A stretch of DNA of 64,000 nucleotides from an uncultured Prevotellaceae bacterium (GTDB taxonomy: Bacteria; Bacteroidota; Bacteroidia; Bacteroidales; Muribaculaceae), in NCBI GenBank assembly GCA_900318255.1, contig ONJX01000007.1:1-64000 (forward strand), written 5' to 3'. Both the position numbers and the translations under genes were made by a program. A model generated the notes under the pieces. That model was not told the DNA's origin. It saw nothing but the letters and a program-made list of their open reading frames with translations, and did not search any database. Positions 6,890 to 16,816 of this stretch are shown here, piece by piece. Every line of letters starts with the position of its first letter. Position 1 is the first letter of the stretch.

Positions 6890-9800
6890 ATGCTTAAAAG
6901 ATTTTACTTCTCAGCGTTGATGATGTTGCTCGCAGGAGCAATAGCATTGAACGCCCAGATTACCACCTCGTCGATGACAGGTGTAATCGTCGATGAGTCC
7001 AATGAGCCCCTCATTGGTGCAGTGGTAAAAGCTCTTCACGTGCCCTCAGGCACTGAGTACAATGCCGTTACCAATTTGGATGGCCGTTTCAACATCCAGG
7101 GTATGCGCACTGGTGGTCCTTACACCACTACAGTATCTTATGTGGGATACAAGAACAAGGTGATCACCGAGATCACCCTGGCACTTGGTGAGACCTACAA
7201 TTTGCCCATTGTGATGAGCACCGACAACAACCAGCTGCAGGAAGTGGTGGTTGTGGGCAACGCGTCAAAATTCTCCACCGAGAAGACTGGTGCGACGACC
7301 AACATCACCAATGTTCAAATCACCAACCTACCCACCGTGACACGCAGCATCACCGACGTGACCCGCCTCTCGCCTTATGGAGGCAACGGAATGAGCTTTG
7401 CTGGAACCGATGGTCGTACCGCCAACTTCACTGTGGACGGTGCAAACTTCAACAACAACTTCGGTCTGAGCTCTAACCTGCCTGGTGGCGGCAACCCCAT
7501 CTCGCTCGACGCTATCGAGGAGATGCAGGTTGTTATCTCGCCCTATGATGTGCGCCAGACCAACTTCATTGGCGGTGGTGTGAACGCCATCACCAAGAGT
7601 GGTAACAACACCTTTAAGGGCAGTGCCTACATCTATCACCGCAACGAGAACATGCGCGGCGATGCAGTAGATGGTGAGCAAATCGCCGGCGCCCGCGCCA
7701 AGGACCGCGTCACCACCTATGGCTTCACTCTGGGTGGCCCCATCATCAAGAACAAGCTGTTCTTCTTCGTCAATGGTGAGATGTCAAAGATACCTACCGT
7801 TGCCAACCGCTGGCGTGCATCGGAGAACGGAGTTGCCGACCCCGACAACTACCTCTCTCGCACCACAATCGCCGACATGGAGCGCGTTCAAAAGCACGTG
7901 CTTGACAAGTATGGCTACGACACTGGTTCTTACACCGACTTCCCCGCCGATGAGAGCAATTACAAGCTGCTGGCACGCATCGACTGGAACATCACCAACG
8001 ACCATCACCTGGCAGTGCGCTACAACTACACCAAGAATAATGTGTGGAACGCTGCTAACGCCACCTCTATGGATGGCGGCACACGCTCGTCATTTGGCCG
8101 CGCTTCGCAATACTCTATGATATTTGCTAACTCTATGTACTCGATGAAGAACCTGGTTCACTCGCTCTCGTTCGACCTCAACAGCCGCCTGAGCGACAAT
8201 CTGAGCAACCAGTTCCTCGCCACTTGGTCTAAGCTTGACGACGTGCGTGGCACCAACTCCAGCGAGTTCCCATTCATCGACATTCAGGATGGCACTGGTA
8301 ACAACGGCAACTACATGGCCCTCGGCTATGAGCTCTTCACCTGGAACAATGCCGTTCACAACACCATCTGGAACATTAAGGACGACATCACTTACTATGC
8401 TGGCAACCACAAAATCACTGCTGGCTTGAACTTCGAGCATCAGATGGCCGACAACCAATACATGCGCAACGGTACCGGCTACTACCGCTATGCAAGCGTT
8501 GACGACTTCATCAACGGTGCCGCCCCCGAGATAGTGTGCTTGACCTACGGTTACGACGGCGAGACTCATCCCGCTGCCCGCGTTCAGTTTAACAAGGCTG
8601 GTATCTATGGCCAGGACGAGTGGAACGTTTCAGACAAGTTTAAACTGACCTACGGCCTGCGCATCGACGGCCTCTTCTTCAACAACAAGGACTTGATGAC
8701 CAACAATAAGATCCTTGCTCTCGACTACTACGACAAGGACGGCAACGTGCGCAACATCGACACTGGCAAGTGGCCCAAGAGCAGCGTTACATTCTCGCCA
8801 CGCGTGGGCTTCGTCTATGACGTCTTTGGCGACAAGAGCCTCAAGGTGCGTGGTGGTACAGGTCTCTTCTCGGGACGCCTGCCACTGGTATTCTTCACTA
8901 ACATGCCCACTAACGGCGGTATGGTTCAGTACCAAGCCCAGCTCAATGCTAAGAACACCGACATGAACCAGTTTGCTGGCGGTCTTGTTACCGACGCCAA
9001 TGGTCACGCCACTATCGCTGCCTTGCAGCAGAAACTCTTCGACATGGGTTATCCACAGACTGTTAAGCCCGAGGACGGCACAGTGCCCTCGGCTGTTAAT
9101 GGTGTAGATCCCAAGTTCAAGATGCCACAGGTGTGGAAATCGTCTATCGCTATCGACTATGCCTTCCCTGTATCGTTCCCATTGACACTCACTGGTGAGT
9201 TCATCTTCAACAAGACTGTTAACGGTGTTTCAATCAGCGACTGGTCAATTCCTAGCGTGGGTGGCTTTGCCCGCTTCAACGGTGTTGACAACCGTCCCAT
9301 CTATCCTGCTGGATTCCGCACTAACACTAAGGCTTTCGTCCTCGAGAACACTAGCAAGGGCTACGGCTGGAGCGCCAACATCATGGCAACTGCCAAGCCT
9401 GCCGACTGGGTAAGCCTCATGGCATCTTACACCCACACCGTTTCGAAGGAGATCACCGGTATGCCAGGTTCTGCAGCCGAGAGCGCCTTCACCTATGTTC
9501 CCACTACCGAAGGTCCCAACAACATCAAGCTGCACAACTCACAGTATGTTACCCCCGACCGCTTCATCGCAAGTGCCACACTGCACGACCGTAGCGGCAA
9601 CCACTACAGCCTCATCTATGAGACTTGGCGTGGCGGCTACAACTACTCTTACATGACCACCAACGACATGAACGGTGACGGCTATGCCTATGATGCAATC
9701 TACATCCCAACCGATGCTGAGGTTGAGGCCGGTGACTTCCGCTTCAAGAGCACCAGCGACCGCGACCGCTTCATGGGCTTCGTTCACAACGACGGCTACC

Positions 9801-10168
9801 TGAAGAACCACCAGGGCAAGTATGCCGAGGCTTACAGCGTTTATAGCCCCTGGGTACACCGCATCGACCTGGGCTATAAGCACGACTTCACCTTCCGTGC
9901 CGGCCAAACCAAGCACACCATCCAGCTGAGCTTCGACATGAAGAACGTGCTCAACTTCTTCAACTCGAGTTGGGGTGTGAGCAAGTACCTCAATCCCGAG
10001 ATTGGCAGCGAGGCTCGCATCCTCAAGTATGAGGGTGTTGATGCTCAGGGTTATCCCTTGTTCTCTACTCCCGCATCAATCAGCGGTGACACCAAGACCT
10101 GGACTCCTAACCATGCAATTGGTCAGTGCTGGAACATGTCGATAGGCGTTAAGTATATTTTCAACTAA
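6890..10168 (+). CDS. TonB-dependent receptor, Oar-like, with N-terminal carboxypeptidase-regulatory domain
   Basis: The 1092-residue outer-membrane receptor has a signal peptide (to about residue 23) and a CarboxypepD_reg-like domain (about 27-115, TGVIVDESNEPLIGAVV). A plug follows, containing VDGANFNNNFG and IEEMQVVISPYDVRQTNFIGGGVNAITKSGNN, then a 22-strand-type barrel ending in IGVKYIFN with a terminal aromatic region. The plug sequence resembles the Oar/adhesion-type receptors more than SusC, and the next gene is not a SusD. It would import a ligand with TonB energy; the ligand is unknown. It forms an operon with the lipoprotein 23 nt downstream. Confidence 0.9.
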   Translation: MLKRFYFSALMMLLAGAIALNAQITTSSMTGVIVDESNEPLIGAVVKALHVPSGTEYNAVTNLDGRFNIQGMRTGGPYTTTVSYVGYKNKVITEITLALGETYNLPIVMSTDNNQLQEVVVVGNASKFSTEKTGATTNITNVQITNLPTVTRSITDVTRLSPYGGNGMSFAGTDGRTANFTVDGANFNNNFGLSSNLPGGGNPISLDAIEEMQVVISPYDVRQTNFIGGGVNAITKSGNNTFKGSAYIYHRNENMRGDAVDGEQIAGARAKDRVTTYGFTLGGPIIKNKLFFFVNGEMSKIPTVANRWRASENGVADPDNYLSRTTIADMERVQKHVLDKYGYDTGSYTDFPADESNYKLLARIDWNITNDHHLAVRYNYTKNNVWNAANATSMDGGTRSSFGRASQYSMIFANSMYSMKNLVHSLSFDLNSRLSDNLSNQFLATWSKLDDVRGTNSSEFPFIDIQDGTGNNGNYMALGYELFTWNNAVHNTIWNIKDDITYYAGNHKITAGLNFEHQMADNQYMRNGTGYYRYASVDDFINGAAPEIVCLTYGYDGETHPAARVQFNKAGIYGQDEWNVSDKFKLTYGLRIDGLFFNNKDLMTNNKILALDYYDKDGNVRNIDTGKWPKSSVTFSPRVGFVYDVFGDKSLKVRGGTGLFSGRLPLVFFTNMPTNGGMVQYQAQLNAKNTDMNQFAGGLVTDANGHATIAALQQKLFDMGYPQTVKPEDGTVPSAVNGVDPKFKMPQVWKSSIAIDYAFPVSFPLTLTGEFIFNKTVNGVSISDWSIPSVGGFARFNGVDNRPIYPAGFRTNTKAFVLENTSKGYGWSANIMATAKPADWVSLMASYTHTVSKEITGMPGSAAESAFTYVPTTEGPNNIKLHNSQYVTPDRFIASATLHDRSGNHYSLIYETWRGGYNYSYMTTNDMNGDGYAYDAIYIPTDAEVEAGDFRFKSTSDRDRFMGFVHNDGYLKNHQGKYAEAYSVYSPWVHRIDLGYKHDFTFRAGQTKHTIQLSFDMKNVLNFFNSSWGVSKYLNPEIGSEARILKYEGVDAQGYPLFSTPASISGDTKTWTPNHAIGQCWNMSIGVKYIFN

Positions 10169-10191
10169 TTAATTAAAGTAATATCCTAACT

Positions 10192-11727
10192 ATGAAACTA
10201 AGATATTTTATTCCCGCATTTATTGCACTGCTCGGTGCAATGCTGATTAGTTGCTCTGATGACGACAAGATCACCTTTCTCGACGAGATTCAGGTTTCGC
10301 GTTCCTACGTAGCCATTGACAAGGAAGGTGGCTCAACATCTATCATTGTCACCGCCAAGGACTCGTGGAGCTTTGACGAGACTCAAATCCCCAGCTGGCT
10401 TACCATTAGCCCCATGTCTGGTGGTGCTGGTGAAACCGAGGTGACATTTAGTGCCGAGGGTACTATCAACGGCCGCAACGCCGACCTTAACATCGCGTGC
10501 GCTGGACGCAAGCAGAACATCAAGGTGCTTCAGGGACTCTCTGAAACCAAGACTGCCACCTGCGCCGAGGTTGCCGCTGGCAACGAGGGCATGACCTACC
10601 GCGTCACTGGTTCCGTTAACAATATCTACAACTTGGAGTACGGAAACTTCTACATCAACGATGGCACTGGCAATCTTCAGATTTATGGCACTCTCAACAA
10701 GAGTGGTAAGGAAAAAGGCTTCCCCATTGCCGACTGGGGCATCGAGGAAGGCGACATCATCACCGTTGAGGGTCCATTGAAGTTCTACAACGGCGCTGCC
10801 GAGCTGGAGAAAGTCACTGTTATTAAACTGGTGAAATCGCTGCTCAAGGTTGAGAGCATCGATCCTGAGGACGCAACTATACCTCTCGAGGGTGGCGATG
10901 TTACCGTCAACCTCACAAGCAAGGGCAATGGCGTGAGCGTTGAGATTCCCGAGGCTGCCAAGAGCTGGCTCTCGATCAGCAACATCACTGGCGGCAGCAA
11001 CCCAGTTGTTACCTTCCATGCTGGTGCTAACGCCGGTGGCGACCGCAGTGCTGAGGTTACATTCAAAACCAGCAACGGCTCGCAAGAGAGTGTGGTTACT
11101 GCCACCATCAAGCAAACTGGTTCTATCGTAGAGGTTAACTGCACCCAGTTCCTCGAGGCCGAAGAGGGCGACACCCAGTATCGCATCACCGCTGTTATCC
11201 AAAGCGTTGCCAACACCTCCTATGGTAATGTCTATCTGCGCGACTTCACCGACGAGCAAGTCTATGTCTTTGGCATCGGTGCCAAGGGCGACTTCCAGGC
11301 TCTCGGACTCAAGGAAGGCGACATCGTGACATTGGTAGGAAAGCGAAGCTCGCACAACGGCAACCCACAGATGAAGGAAGCGCAGTATGAGAGCCACATC
11401 CCCGTTACCGACGTGACCATTGCTGAGTTCCTCACCAAGCCCGATAACAAGAACGTGTATTACCGCATCACAGGAGAGGTAAGCTCTCTATTTGACAAGA
11501 ATGGTAATGCCAATGACTGGGGCAACATGTTTATCACCGATGGTAGCAACGAGCTTTATGTCTATGGCCTCTACCCAGGCTATGGCGCCACTGGCGACAG
11601 CCGCAAGTTCTGGGTAACCACCGCTGGCATTGAGGTAGGCGACAAGCTCACCACTATTGGTTATAAAGACACCTTTGGTGGCGTCGTTGAGATTTGCGGC
11701 GGCATCTACTTCTCGCACAGCAAGTAA
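10192..11727 (+). CDS. BACON/OB-fold surface lipoprotein paired with the receptor
   Basis: The 511-residue lipoprotein has its lipobox at LISC (Cys21). Cys-SDDDK follows, the acidic lipoprotein-export signal that sends lipoproteins to the cell surface in Bacteroidetes. Two BACON-like immunoglobulin-fold modules are visible (about residues 30-110, SWLTISPMSGG, and 225-305, SWLSISNITGG). They alternate with three OB-fold-like modules of the type YRVTGSVNNIYNLEYGNFYI, each with NxYGNxYI-like strands. This layout suggests binding of carbohydrate or polymer on the surface for the receptor encoded just upstream. Catalytic residues are not evident. Confidence 0.8.
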   Translation: MKLRYFIPAFIALLGAMLISCSDDDKITFLDEIQVSRSYVAIDKEGGSTSIIVTAKDSWSFDETQIPSWLTISPMSGGAGETEVTFSAEGTINGRNADLNIACAGRKQNIKVLQGLSETKTATCAEVAAGNEGMTYRVTGSVNNIYNLEYGNFYINDGTGNLQIYGTLNKSGKEKGFPIADWGIEEGDIITVEGPLKFYNGAAELEKVTVIKLVKSLLKVESIDPEDATIPLEGGDVTVNLTSKGNGVSVEIPEAAKSWLSISNITGGSNPVVTFHAGANAGGDRSAEVTFKTSNGSQESVVTATIKQTGSIVEVNCTQFLEAEEGDTQYRITAVIQSVANTSYGNVYLRDFTDEQVYVFGIGAKGDFQALGLKEGDIVTLVGKRSSHNGNPQMKEAQYESHIPVTDVTIAEFLTKPDNKNVYYRITGEVSSLFDKNGNANDWGNMFITDGSNELYVYGLYPGYGATGDSRKFWVTTAGIEVGDKLTTIGYKDTFGGVVEICGGIYFSHSK

Positions 11728-11786
11728 TAGCGAGTCACCCTAGAGCATTACTAAAGCCTATAAATAAGGTTAAGAATTCCCTCCCG

Positions 11787-11822
11787 AAAGGCTGGCATCC
11801 CCAAGTGCCAGCCTTTCTTTTC
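11787..11822 (+). terminator. intrinsic terminator of the receptor operon
   Basis: AAAGGCTGGCA (11787-11797) pairs with TGCCAGCCTTT (11806-11816) and is followed by a T-rich run. Confidence 0.8.
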
Positions 11823-11920
11823 TTTCGTCCAGTTTATTCAAAGACAATTAAATACAAAAATTTTTTTCCTCTTTTATTAATGAGAATTCTCACCATGCAA
11901 TGTTGCCTTAACCACTAATC

Positions 11921-11972
11921 TAGAACTTCTAAAAAATCCAGATAATCTAGAAAATCTAGAACTTCTAGAGAA
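11921..11972. repeat. TCTAGAA word cluster
   Basis: AATCTAGAACTTCTA and related words repeat about every 10 bp in the spacer 11823-12038. Nothing else is recognisable in that spacer. Confidence 0.6.
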
Positions 11973-12038
11973 CTCTTAACTCTTAGCTCGGTGGGATAGT
12001 GTGATAATTTAATGTGGTTCCAGGGTGTAAGGGGTGCT

Positions 12039-12046
12039 ATTTTTGC
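12039..12046 (+). promoter_or_regulatory. -7 promoter box (TATTTTTG)
   Basis: This box lies downstream of the first in-frame ATG (12012) and 52 nt before the ATG at 12099, which supports 12099 as the true start. No clean -33 was seen. Confidence 0.45.
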
Positions 12047-12098
12047 CCACCAATTATTTTTCAACGATTTAAATAAACATCCTTTTTTTGAACGACTT

Positions 12099-14525
12099 AT
12101 GAAAAACACATTGACGAAACTTAGAGTGGTGCCGCGCGGGGTGGCTGCGTTGCACAATGGCGAGAGTGCCGTGGCTGACGAGGCAGCAGCAGTGGTAAAC
12201 ATGCGCGAGCGCGAGCAGGCACTGGAGGTGGTAGGCGACCCACAGCCCGTGGCGCAGCTGCTGGCGGCCGACAGGGTGCTGCTCGTCGATGACGACCGCA
12301 CGCTGGTGCTGCGTGGCAATAGTGTGATGTGGGGCAACGTGGTGGTGCTTGAGGCGCAAGGGCGGGTGACTGCCGCGCACAAAGTGGGCTTGCTGCTGGT
12401 AGTGGTCACTGACACTGGCAATGTGGTGCTTCGCCGCACCGCCACAGGTTATGAAACGCTCCACATGGCTGACGCCATCCCCGATATTCACATAGCGGCA
12501 ACCGAGCTGTCAACGCTGACGGCGCAAATTCCAGCCTACGAGTTCGGCGCTCCTTACTCCACCTGGCAAGCGCCACTGCGCAGCGGCGACCTCGATTCCC
12601 TTACCAAGCTCGTGCGCAATGCTGTGACGACGCTTCAAGGGCAGGCCGCCTCGCAAGGCCGCTACACGGGCGTGATGCTTGCTCGCTATGCTGTGAGGCT
12701 GTGGGATGACAACTACCTGTGGATGAGCCAGCCCGTAATGGTGGGGCACAGCATCAGGAGCAACTCTTATCGCACGAGCGCTACTGTTACCACCAGCGGC
12801 GGTGCTTTCACAGGAACTGAGGCATGCAACTTGAGCATGAACAGCTACCGCCTGGCAATAACGATGGCCAGCGGCATCAGCAGCGAGTGGCGGCACTTGG
12901 TCAAGGCCATTGATGTGCTGGTGTCGCCAGTGGCGAGCCTTATTGACACCGCAGCTGGCCTCGACTATCGATGTGTGGTGACCACCTCTACTGGCACGAG
13001 GCTCTACCTCCTGGAGATGGGGCCTAAACCTCGACAAGCGAGTGCCATGCTTCAACCGTTGCTCACTGGCCCTTGGCGAGTGGTGGCATCAACCACGGTG
13101 CTCGACGGCAGCGGCTTTGTGGCAATGAACACCGCCGTGACGTCGCAGCAGGCGATTGCCGGGCTGCGATGCTACGTGGTGACCACGCCGTTGCTGGCAA
13201 CGTCACGCGTGCACCAGCAGCAGTGTGCCCAGGTGATGGACAGCTACACGCAGCAGGCGGTGACGCCAGTGACCATGGAGCACAACGGGCGGTTGTTTCA
13301 ATCGCCATCGTCCTTTGTGGTGTCTAACCCCTGGCATGTGTTGCCGTGGCTCGACAGCTCGCCCAGCGCCACTGCCACTACCGCCACGGTGCAGGTGACG
13401 CTGAGCACTGAGCATGGCGATGTGGTGATTACCACTCATGAAACGTGCCGCTGTAGCGCGCCAAGCCTAAATCCCATGATTTCCTTCCCCGATGTGCGCG
13501 CCACCCACATTGTCGTCGCAGTGGCGGGCAAGGTGTGGGAGAGCGACCTGTCGCCAGTGGAGGGTAGTGGCATGGCGGCCTTTATAAACCCTTCGTTGCA
13601 GAGCAATGCGCTCACCACTGGCCCACTTCCCGGTGAAGGCACATCGTGGGTCACACTGCCAGCACAAGGCATGGTGATGGTTAGCGCGGTGGGCAATGCT
13701 CTGGTGACGCAGTGGCGGGCGGCAGTGAGCGGCAACCGCATCCTGGCGCTGGGGGCTGCATGCCGTCCCATCTACTCGGGAGGCTTTGGGCGTTATCCCA
13801 TCTATGTGTTCACCACGCAAGGCATCATGGCACTGCCGCAGAGCACTGGTGGCACATGGGGCGAGCCGCGCCTCATCACCGAGGTAGTCATTGCCAGCGG
13901 CGCGCGGGTGACCTCTGGTGGCGATGCGCTGTGGTTTGTGTCGCAGCATGGCACGTTGTGCTCTATCGCGGGCAGCACGCTCAAGCGCGTGCTCACCAAC
14001 GTGGGGTCTGCCACCGAGCTGGCGTGGAACGACCATGAGCGTGAGCTGTGGCTGCTCTCCACTGGTGGTGAAGTGGTGGTGCTCATGCCGTCGGGGCGCA
14101 CCTATAGCCGCGACATGGCTCTAGGGAGCCTCTACAGCGACCCCTGCCACACCCTGGCGGTGACTGCTGGCGGCACCCTCGTTGACCTCTCTCGCGAGGT
14201 GCCGGCAATGAAAACCGTGTCGTTTTTGTCCCACCCCTTTGCTATCGACCCCACAAAGCGGCTAAAGAGGATCTCGTGGAATATGTTTGCTGTGCCAGGT
14301 GAAGCGAGCGAGGGGGCATCGCCGTCGCTGGTGCTCACCCTGCGTGGCGAACGCGGTGCCAGCTGCCACGGCTACCTCATCAGCCAGGTGAGGGCCAGCG
14401 GCATCATTGCCGCTCCGCTGTCAAGGCCCATAATCGCGCCACCCACCCGCACCCTGCGCCTGCAGGTGCAGGCTACCGCCGCCAGTGGCACCCTGCTGCT
14501 GCCCACCATTATAGTTCATAGTTAA
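12099..14525 (+). CDS. large protein of unknown function with beta-propeller-like blades
   Basis: I do not recognise this 808-residue protein. It has no signal peptide or membrane segment and begins MKNTLTKLRVVPRG. Several segments have the strand-turn-strand look of propeller blades: LLVVVTDTGNVVLRR, IYVFTTQGIMALPQS, LWFVSQHGTLCSIAG, LWLLSTGGEVVVLMPSG and LAVTAGGTLVDLSRE. The C-terminal 100 residues (ISWNMFAVPG, LVLTLRGERG, RTLRLQVQA) have the rhythm of phage-tail or virion structural proteins, which is only an impression. GC-rich third positions match the neighbours, so recent transfer is not evident. It stands alone between repeat-filled spacers. Confidence 0.7.
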   Translation: MKNTLTKLRVVPRGVAALHNGESAVADEAAAVVNMREREQALEVVGDPQPVAQLLAADRVLLVDDDRTLVLRGNSVMWGNVVVLEAQGRVTAAHKVGLLLVVVTDTGNVVLRRTATGYETLHMADAIPDIHIAATELSTLTAQIPAYEFGAPYSTWQAPLRSGDLDSLTKLVRNAVTTLQGQAASQGRYTGVMLARYAVRLWDDNYLWMSQPVMVGHSIRSNSYRTSATVTTSGGAFTGTEACNLSMNSYRLAITMASGISSEWRHLVKAIDVLVSPVASLIDTAAGLDYRCVVTTSTGTRLYLLEMGPKPRQASAMLQPLLTGPWRVVASTTVLDGSGFVAMNTAVTSQQAIAGLRCYVVTTPLLATSRVHQQQCAQVMDSYTQQAVTPVTMEHNGRLFQSPSSFVVSNPWHVLPWLDSSPSATATTATVQVTLSTEHGDVVITTHETCRCSAPSLNPMISFPDVRATHIVVAVAGKVWESDLSPVEGSGMAAFINPSLQSNALTTGPLPGEGTSWVTLPAQGMVMVSAVGNALVTQWRAAVSGNRILALGAACRPIYSGGFGRYPIYVFTTQGIMALPQSTGGTWGEPRLITEVVIASGARVTSGGDALWFVSQHGTLCSIAGSTLKRVLTNVGSATELAWNDHERELWLLSTGGEVVVLMPSGRTYSRDMALGSLYSDPCHTLAVTAGGTLVDLSREVPAMKTVSFLSHPFAIDPTKRLKRISWNMFAVPGEASEGASPSLVLTLRGERGASCHGYLISQVRASGIIAAPLSRPIIAPPTRTLRLQVQATAASGTLLLPTIIVHS

Positions 14526-14538
14526 GGGTTAAGGGGTT

Positions 14539-14588
14539 AGAGTTTTTAGAAGTTCTAGAGATTCTAGATTTTCTAGAGATTCTAGAGA
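14539..14588. repeat. TCTAGAGATTCTAGA word cluster
   Basis: Four or five overlapping TCTAGA words follow the stop codon directly. Confidence 0.65.
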
Positions 14589-14607
14589 AGGTACATCCTG
14601 GGGGGTG

Positions 14608-14652
14608 AAAAAAATGAGAAAAGGGGCCATGACCCCTTTTCTCATTTTTTTT
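14608..14652. terminator. bidirectional terminator
   Basis: An A-tract plus ATGAGAAAAGGGG pairs perfectly with CCCCTTTTCTCAT plus a T-tract around a 6-nt loop. It lies between converging genes and works in both directions. Confidence 0.85.
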
Positions 14653-14690
14653 CTCACTAGGCACCACACAATGTGGTCAGCGAGAGGTTA

Positions 14691-16280
14691 TCACTTGGTG
14701 CCGAGCAGGATGTTATAGACCACGGTGATATCGACTGTGGTGATCTCGCCGTCGCCGTCCTGGTCGCCGTTGATCATGTTCTCGGTGTCGGCATTGAGGA
14801 TGTAGTTATAGAGGATGGTAATATCCACTGTGTTGACCTCGCCGTCGCCATTCACGTCGCCAGGCACTGCGGGTTGTGGCTGGTCGCCGCCATCGGCAAA
14901 GCCGAAGGTGGTCTTAGGACGGAACGAGCTGGTGTAGGGGTAGGCCGAGTACTGATACATCGAGTAGGTCTGGGTGGCATCGCTCACCGAGCCCTGAGTG
15001 CCGTAGAATGTGCCCGAAGCATAGCTGCTGCCAGCGGTGGTGATGCTCCAGTCAAGGACGAGATTGCTCTGGCCGTCATACTCATAGGGGGTGTCGAGAG
15101 TGATGACGAAGCTGCCATCGGTGTTAGGCGACCACTTGCCCACTGCAGTAGCCTCGATGAAGGTCTCGTTGCCGTAGAAGTAGTCGAGGTTTGTGGTGCC
15201 TATCGACAGGGTCATCTCGCCATCGAGTTGCAGCGAGGGGACATCCTTGGGATAATAGGTGATAGTGGTGATTTTCTTGCCAGCAAGCTCAGCGAGGTCG
15301 GCGCGGTTGTAGATGGTCTGCGTGTGGCAGTTGTCGTCCCAGTAGTAGAAGTACATGGGGAAGTAGTTGCTTGTGGCGGTGCCGTCGTTGACGGTGAGCT
15401 CATACACTGGCTCAACGGCAGTGCCACTGAGCGGCAGCACGAAGGTGCCACCCTCGCCGTCATAGGCGGTGATGGTCATGGTGCTGGTGTAGGCCGAGGC
15501 TGCAACCTCTGCGCTGAAGGCCACGGGAATCTCCACGCTCTCGCCCTTGGCAATGGTGGTGGCGGTGTAGGTGGTGCTGAAAGCGTCGCCAGCGATGGTC
15601 ACCTGTGGGGTGATGGCGTTAGTGCCGCGGTTGGTCACCTTCACGCTCTGGGTGGCTGGCATGTTGTTAGTGGGCACGTTGCCAAAGGCCACCTGAGTGG
15701 CGCTCACGCGGGCGTCGTAGTCGAGCACCTCGGCGTTGTAGTAGAAAGTGGCTTTGGGCAGGAAGTGCACGTTATAGTCGCTGTAGCTATACCAGATGCT
15801 GGCATACTGGCGCTCGATGCCCACGAAGCTAGCGTCGGCATAGCTGCCGGTGCCGTCCCATGCCACGTTGAAGAGGAGGTTGCCACCGTCGTAGGTGTAA
15901 GGCTCGTCGAAGGTGAAGGTGAGCTTAGTGCCGTCGATGACGAAAGTTCCCTCAAACACTTGCTCCAGACCCTCGGTTACGCTCTCGAGGATAGTGGCCT
16001 CGGGAATGACCTTGACGCTCATAGTGGTGACGCCGCCCGAGAAGCCTATGTTCTCGCGGGCATAGAAGGTGATGCCGGTGATGTCGGCACCGGTGATGTC
16101 GGTGAGCATCTCAGCGGGATAGACAAACTGTGTGTGCTTGCCGGTGAAGTCAAGGTAGTTGCCACAAACGGGGATGCGGGTGTCGGTGATGTAAGACTCG
16201 CTGTCGGCTACGGTGAGCTCTTGAGCCCAGGCGCCCAGGCACACGCTGAGCACCATGATTAGAGATAAAATTTTTTTCAT
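14691..16280 (-). CDS. secreted protein with Ig-like repeats and a C-terminal dockerin-like pair
   Basis: The 529-residue product has a signal peptide (MKKILSLIMVLSVCLGAWAQ). Two similar beta-rich halves follow (about 22-195 and 290-455), each with an ITGITFYAR or KITTITYYPK strand and a VDGTKLTFTF or GSFVITLDTPYEYDG strand, separated by a choice-of-anchor-like Ig domain (200-285). The C-terminus has two calcium-binding dockerin-type loops, GDVNGDGEVNTVDI and GDQDGDGEITTVDI, that end the protein. In Bacteroidetes such tails occur on secreted proteins with no cellulosome. An antisense frame of the same length is a coding shadow. Confidence 0.8.
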   Translation of the reverse strand: MKKILSLIMVLSVCLGAWAQELTVADSESYITDTRIPVCGNYLDFTGKHTQFVYPAEMLTDITGADITGITFYARENIGFSGGVTTMSVKVIPEATILESVTEGLEQVFEGTFVIDGTKLTFTFDEPYTYDGGNLLFNVAWDGTGSYADASFVGIERQYASIWYSYSDYNVHFLPKATFYYNAEVLDYDARVSATQVAFGNVPTNNMPATQSVKVTNRGTNAITPQVTIAGDAFSTTYTATTIAKGESVEIPVAFSAEVAASAYTSTMTITAYDGEGGTFVLPLSGTAVEPVYELTVNDGTATSNYFPMYFYYWDDNCHTQTIYNRADLAELAGKKITTITYYPKDVPSLQLDGEMTLSIGTTNLDYFYGNETFIEATAVGKWSPNTDGSFVITLDTPYEYDGQSNLVLDWSITTAGSSYASGTFYGTQGSVSDATQTYSMYQYSAYPYTSSFRPKTTFGFADGGDQPQPAVPGDVNGDGEVNTVDITILYNYILNADTENMINGDQDGDGEITTVDITVVYNILLGTK

Positions 16281-16816
16281 GCGAAAAATAATGATTAATT
16301 AGTTAATATAAATAGTTTTATTTAGGTGGAACGGGGAAGGTGAAACGAGTGGTTTGGTTTATCGTTTATGGTTTGCTAGAGATTCTAGAAATTCTAGAGC
16401 GTCTAGAACGTCTAGTCGTGTCACTGGCAAGGCACGTCTTGCCGCCGCATTACTCTCCACTGCTCTCCACAGCTCTCCACTGCGTGATGGTTATATAAGC
16501 TAAGCGTGAAAGGGGTTTGGTTTATTGGCTACAAAGGTAGTGAAAAGAATTTATATTTACTCATGCGATGGAATATTTTATAATTTTTTATGCAAAATGA
16601 AGTGGCATGCAAGTGTTTAGTGCTTCTTGTGCGACTAGGTTGACACCCCTGTGAGCGCCGAGGACAAACCTCATCGCCACTGTTGGCGCCCATGTAAATC
16701 ATTTCGATTGCAAAACTTGTGGCGAGGATGCAATAATCTGGTGCGCGATGCGTTATTTTCTAATAAGGGGGATACTATGCCCTCTTGTGAACGCAACGAA
16801 ATCATCTTTCAAAAAG
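16281..16816. other. 536-bp spacer with TCTAGA repeats, a minus-strand -7 box and a stem-loop
   Basis: CTCTCCAC and TCTAGA words fill 16374-16480. CAAAGGTA at 16532-16539 is a minus-strand TAnnTTTG box that could drive the dockerin-tailed gene through a 250-nt leader. GCGCC/GGCGC with an inner GAGG-ACAAA-CCTC hairpin forms a nested stem around 16653-16691, upstream of the C25 peptidase gene. The short open frame at 16651-16842 does not look coding. Confidence 0.5.

Noticed and set aside
14673..16262. Plus-strand open frame of 529 codons antisense to the dockerin-tailed gene
   Set aside because: Its protein is Val/Gly/His-rich without motifs, while the minus strand encodes a signal peptide and dockerin loops. 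It is a frame shadow caused by codon bias.
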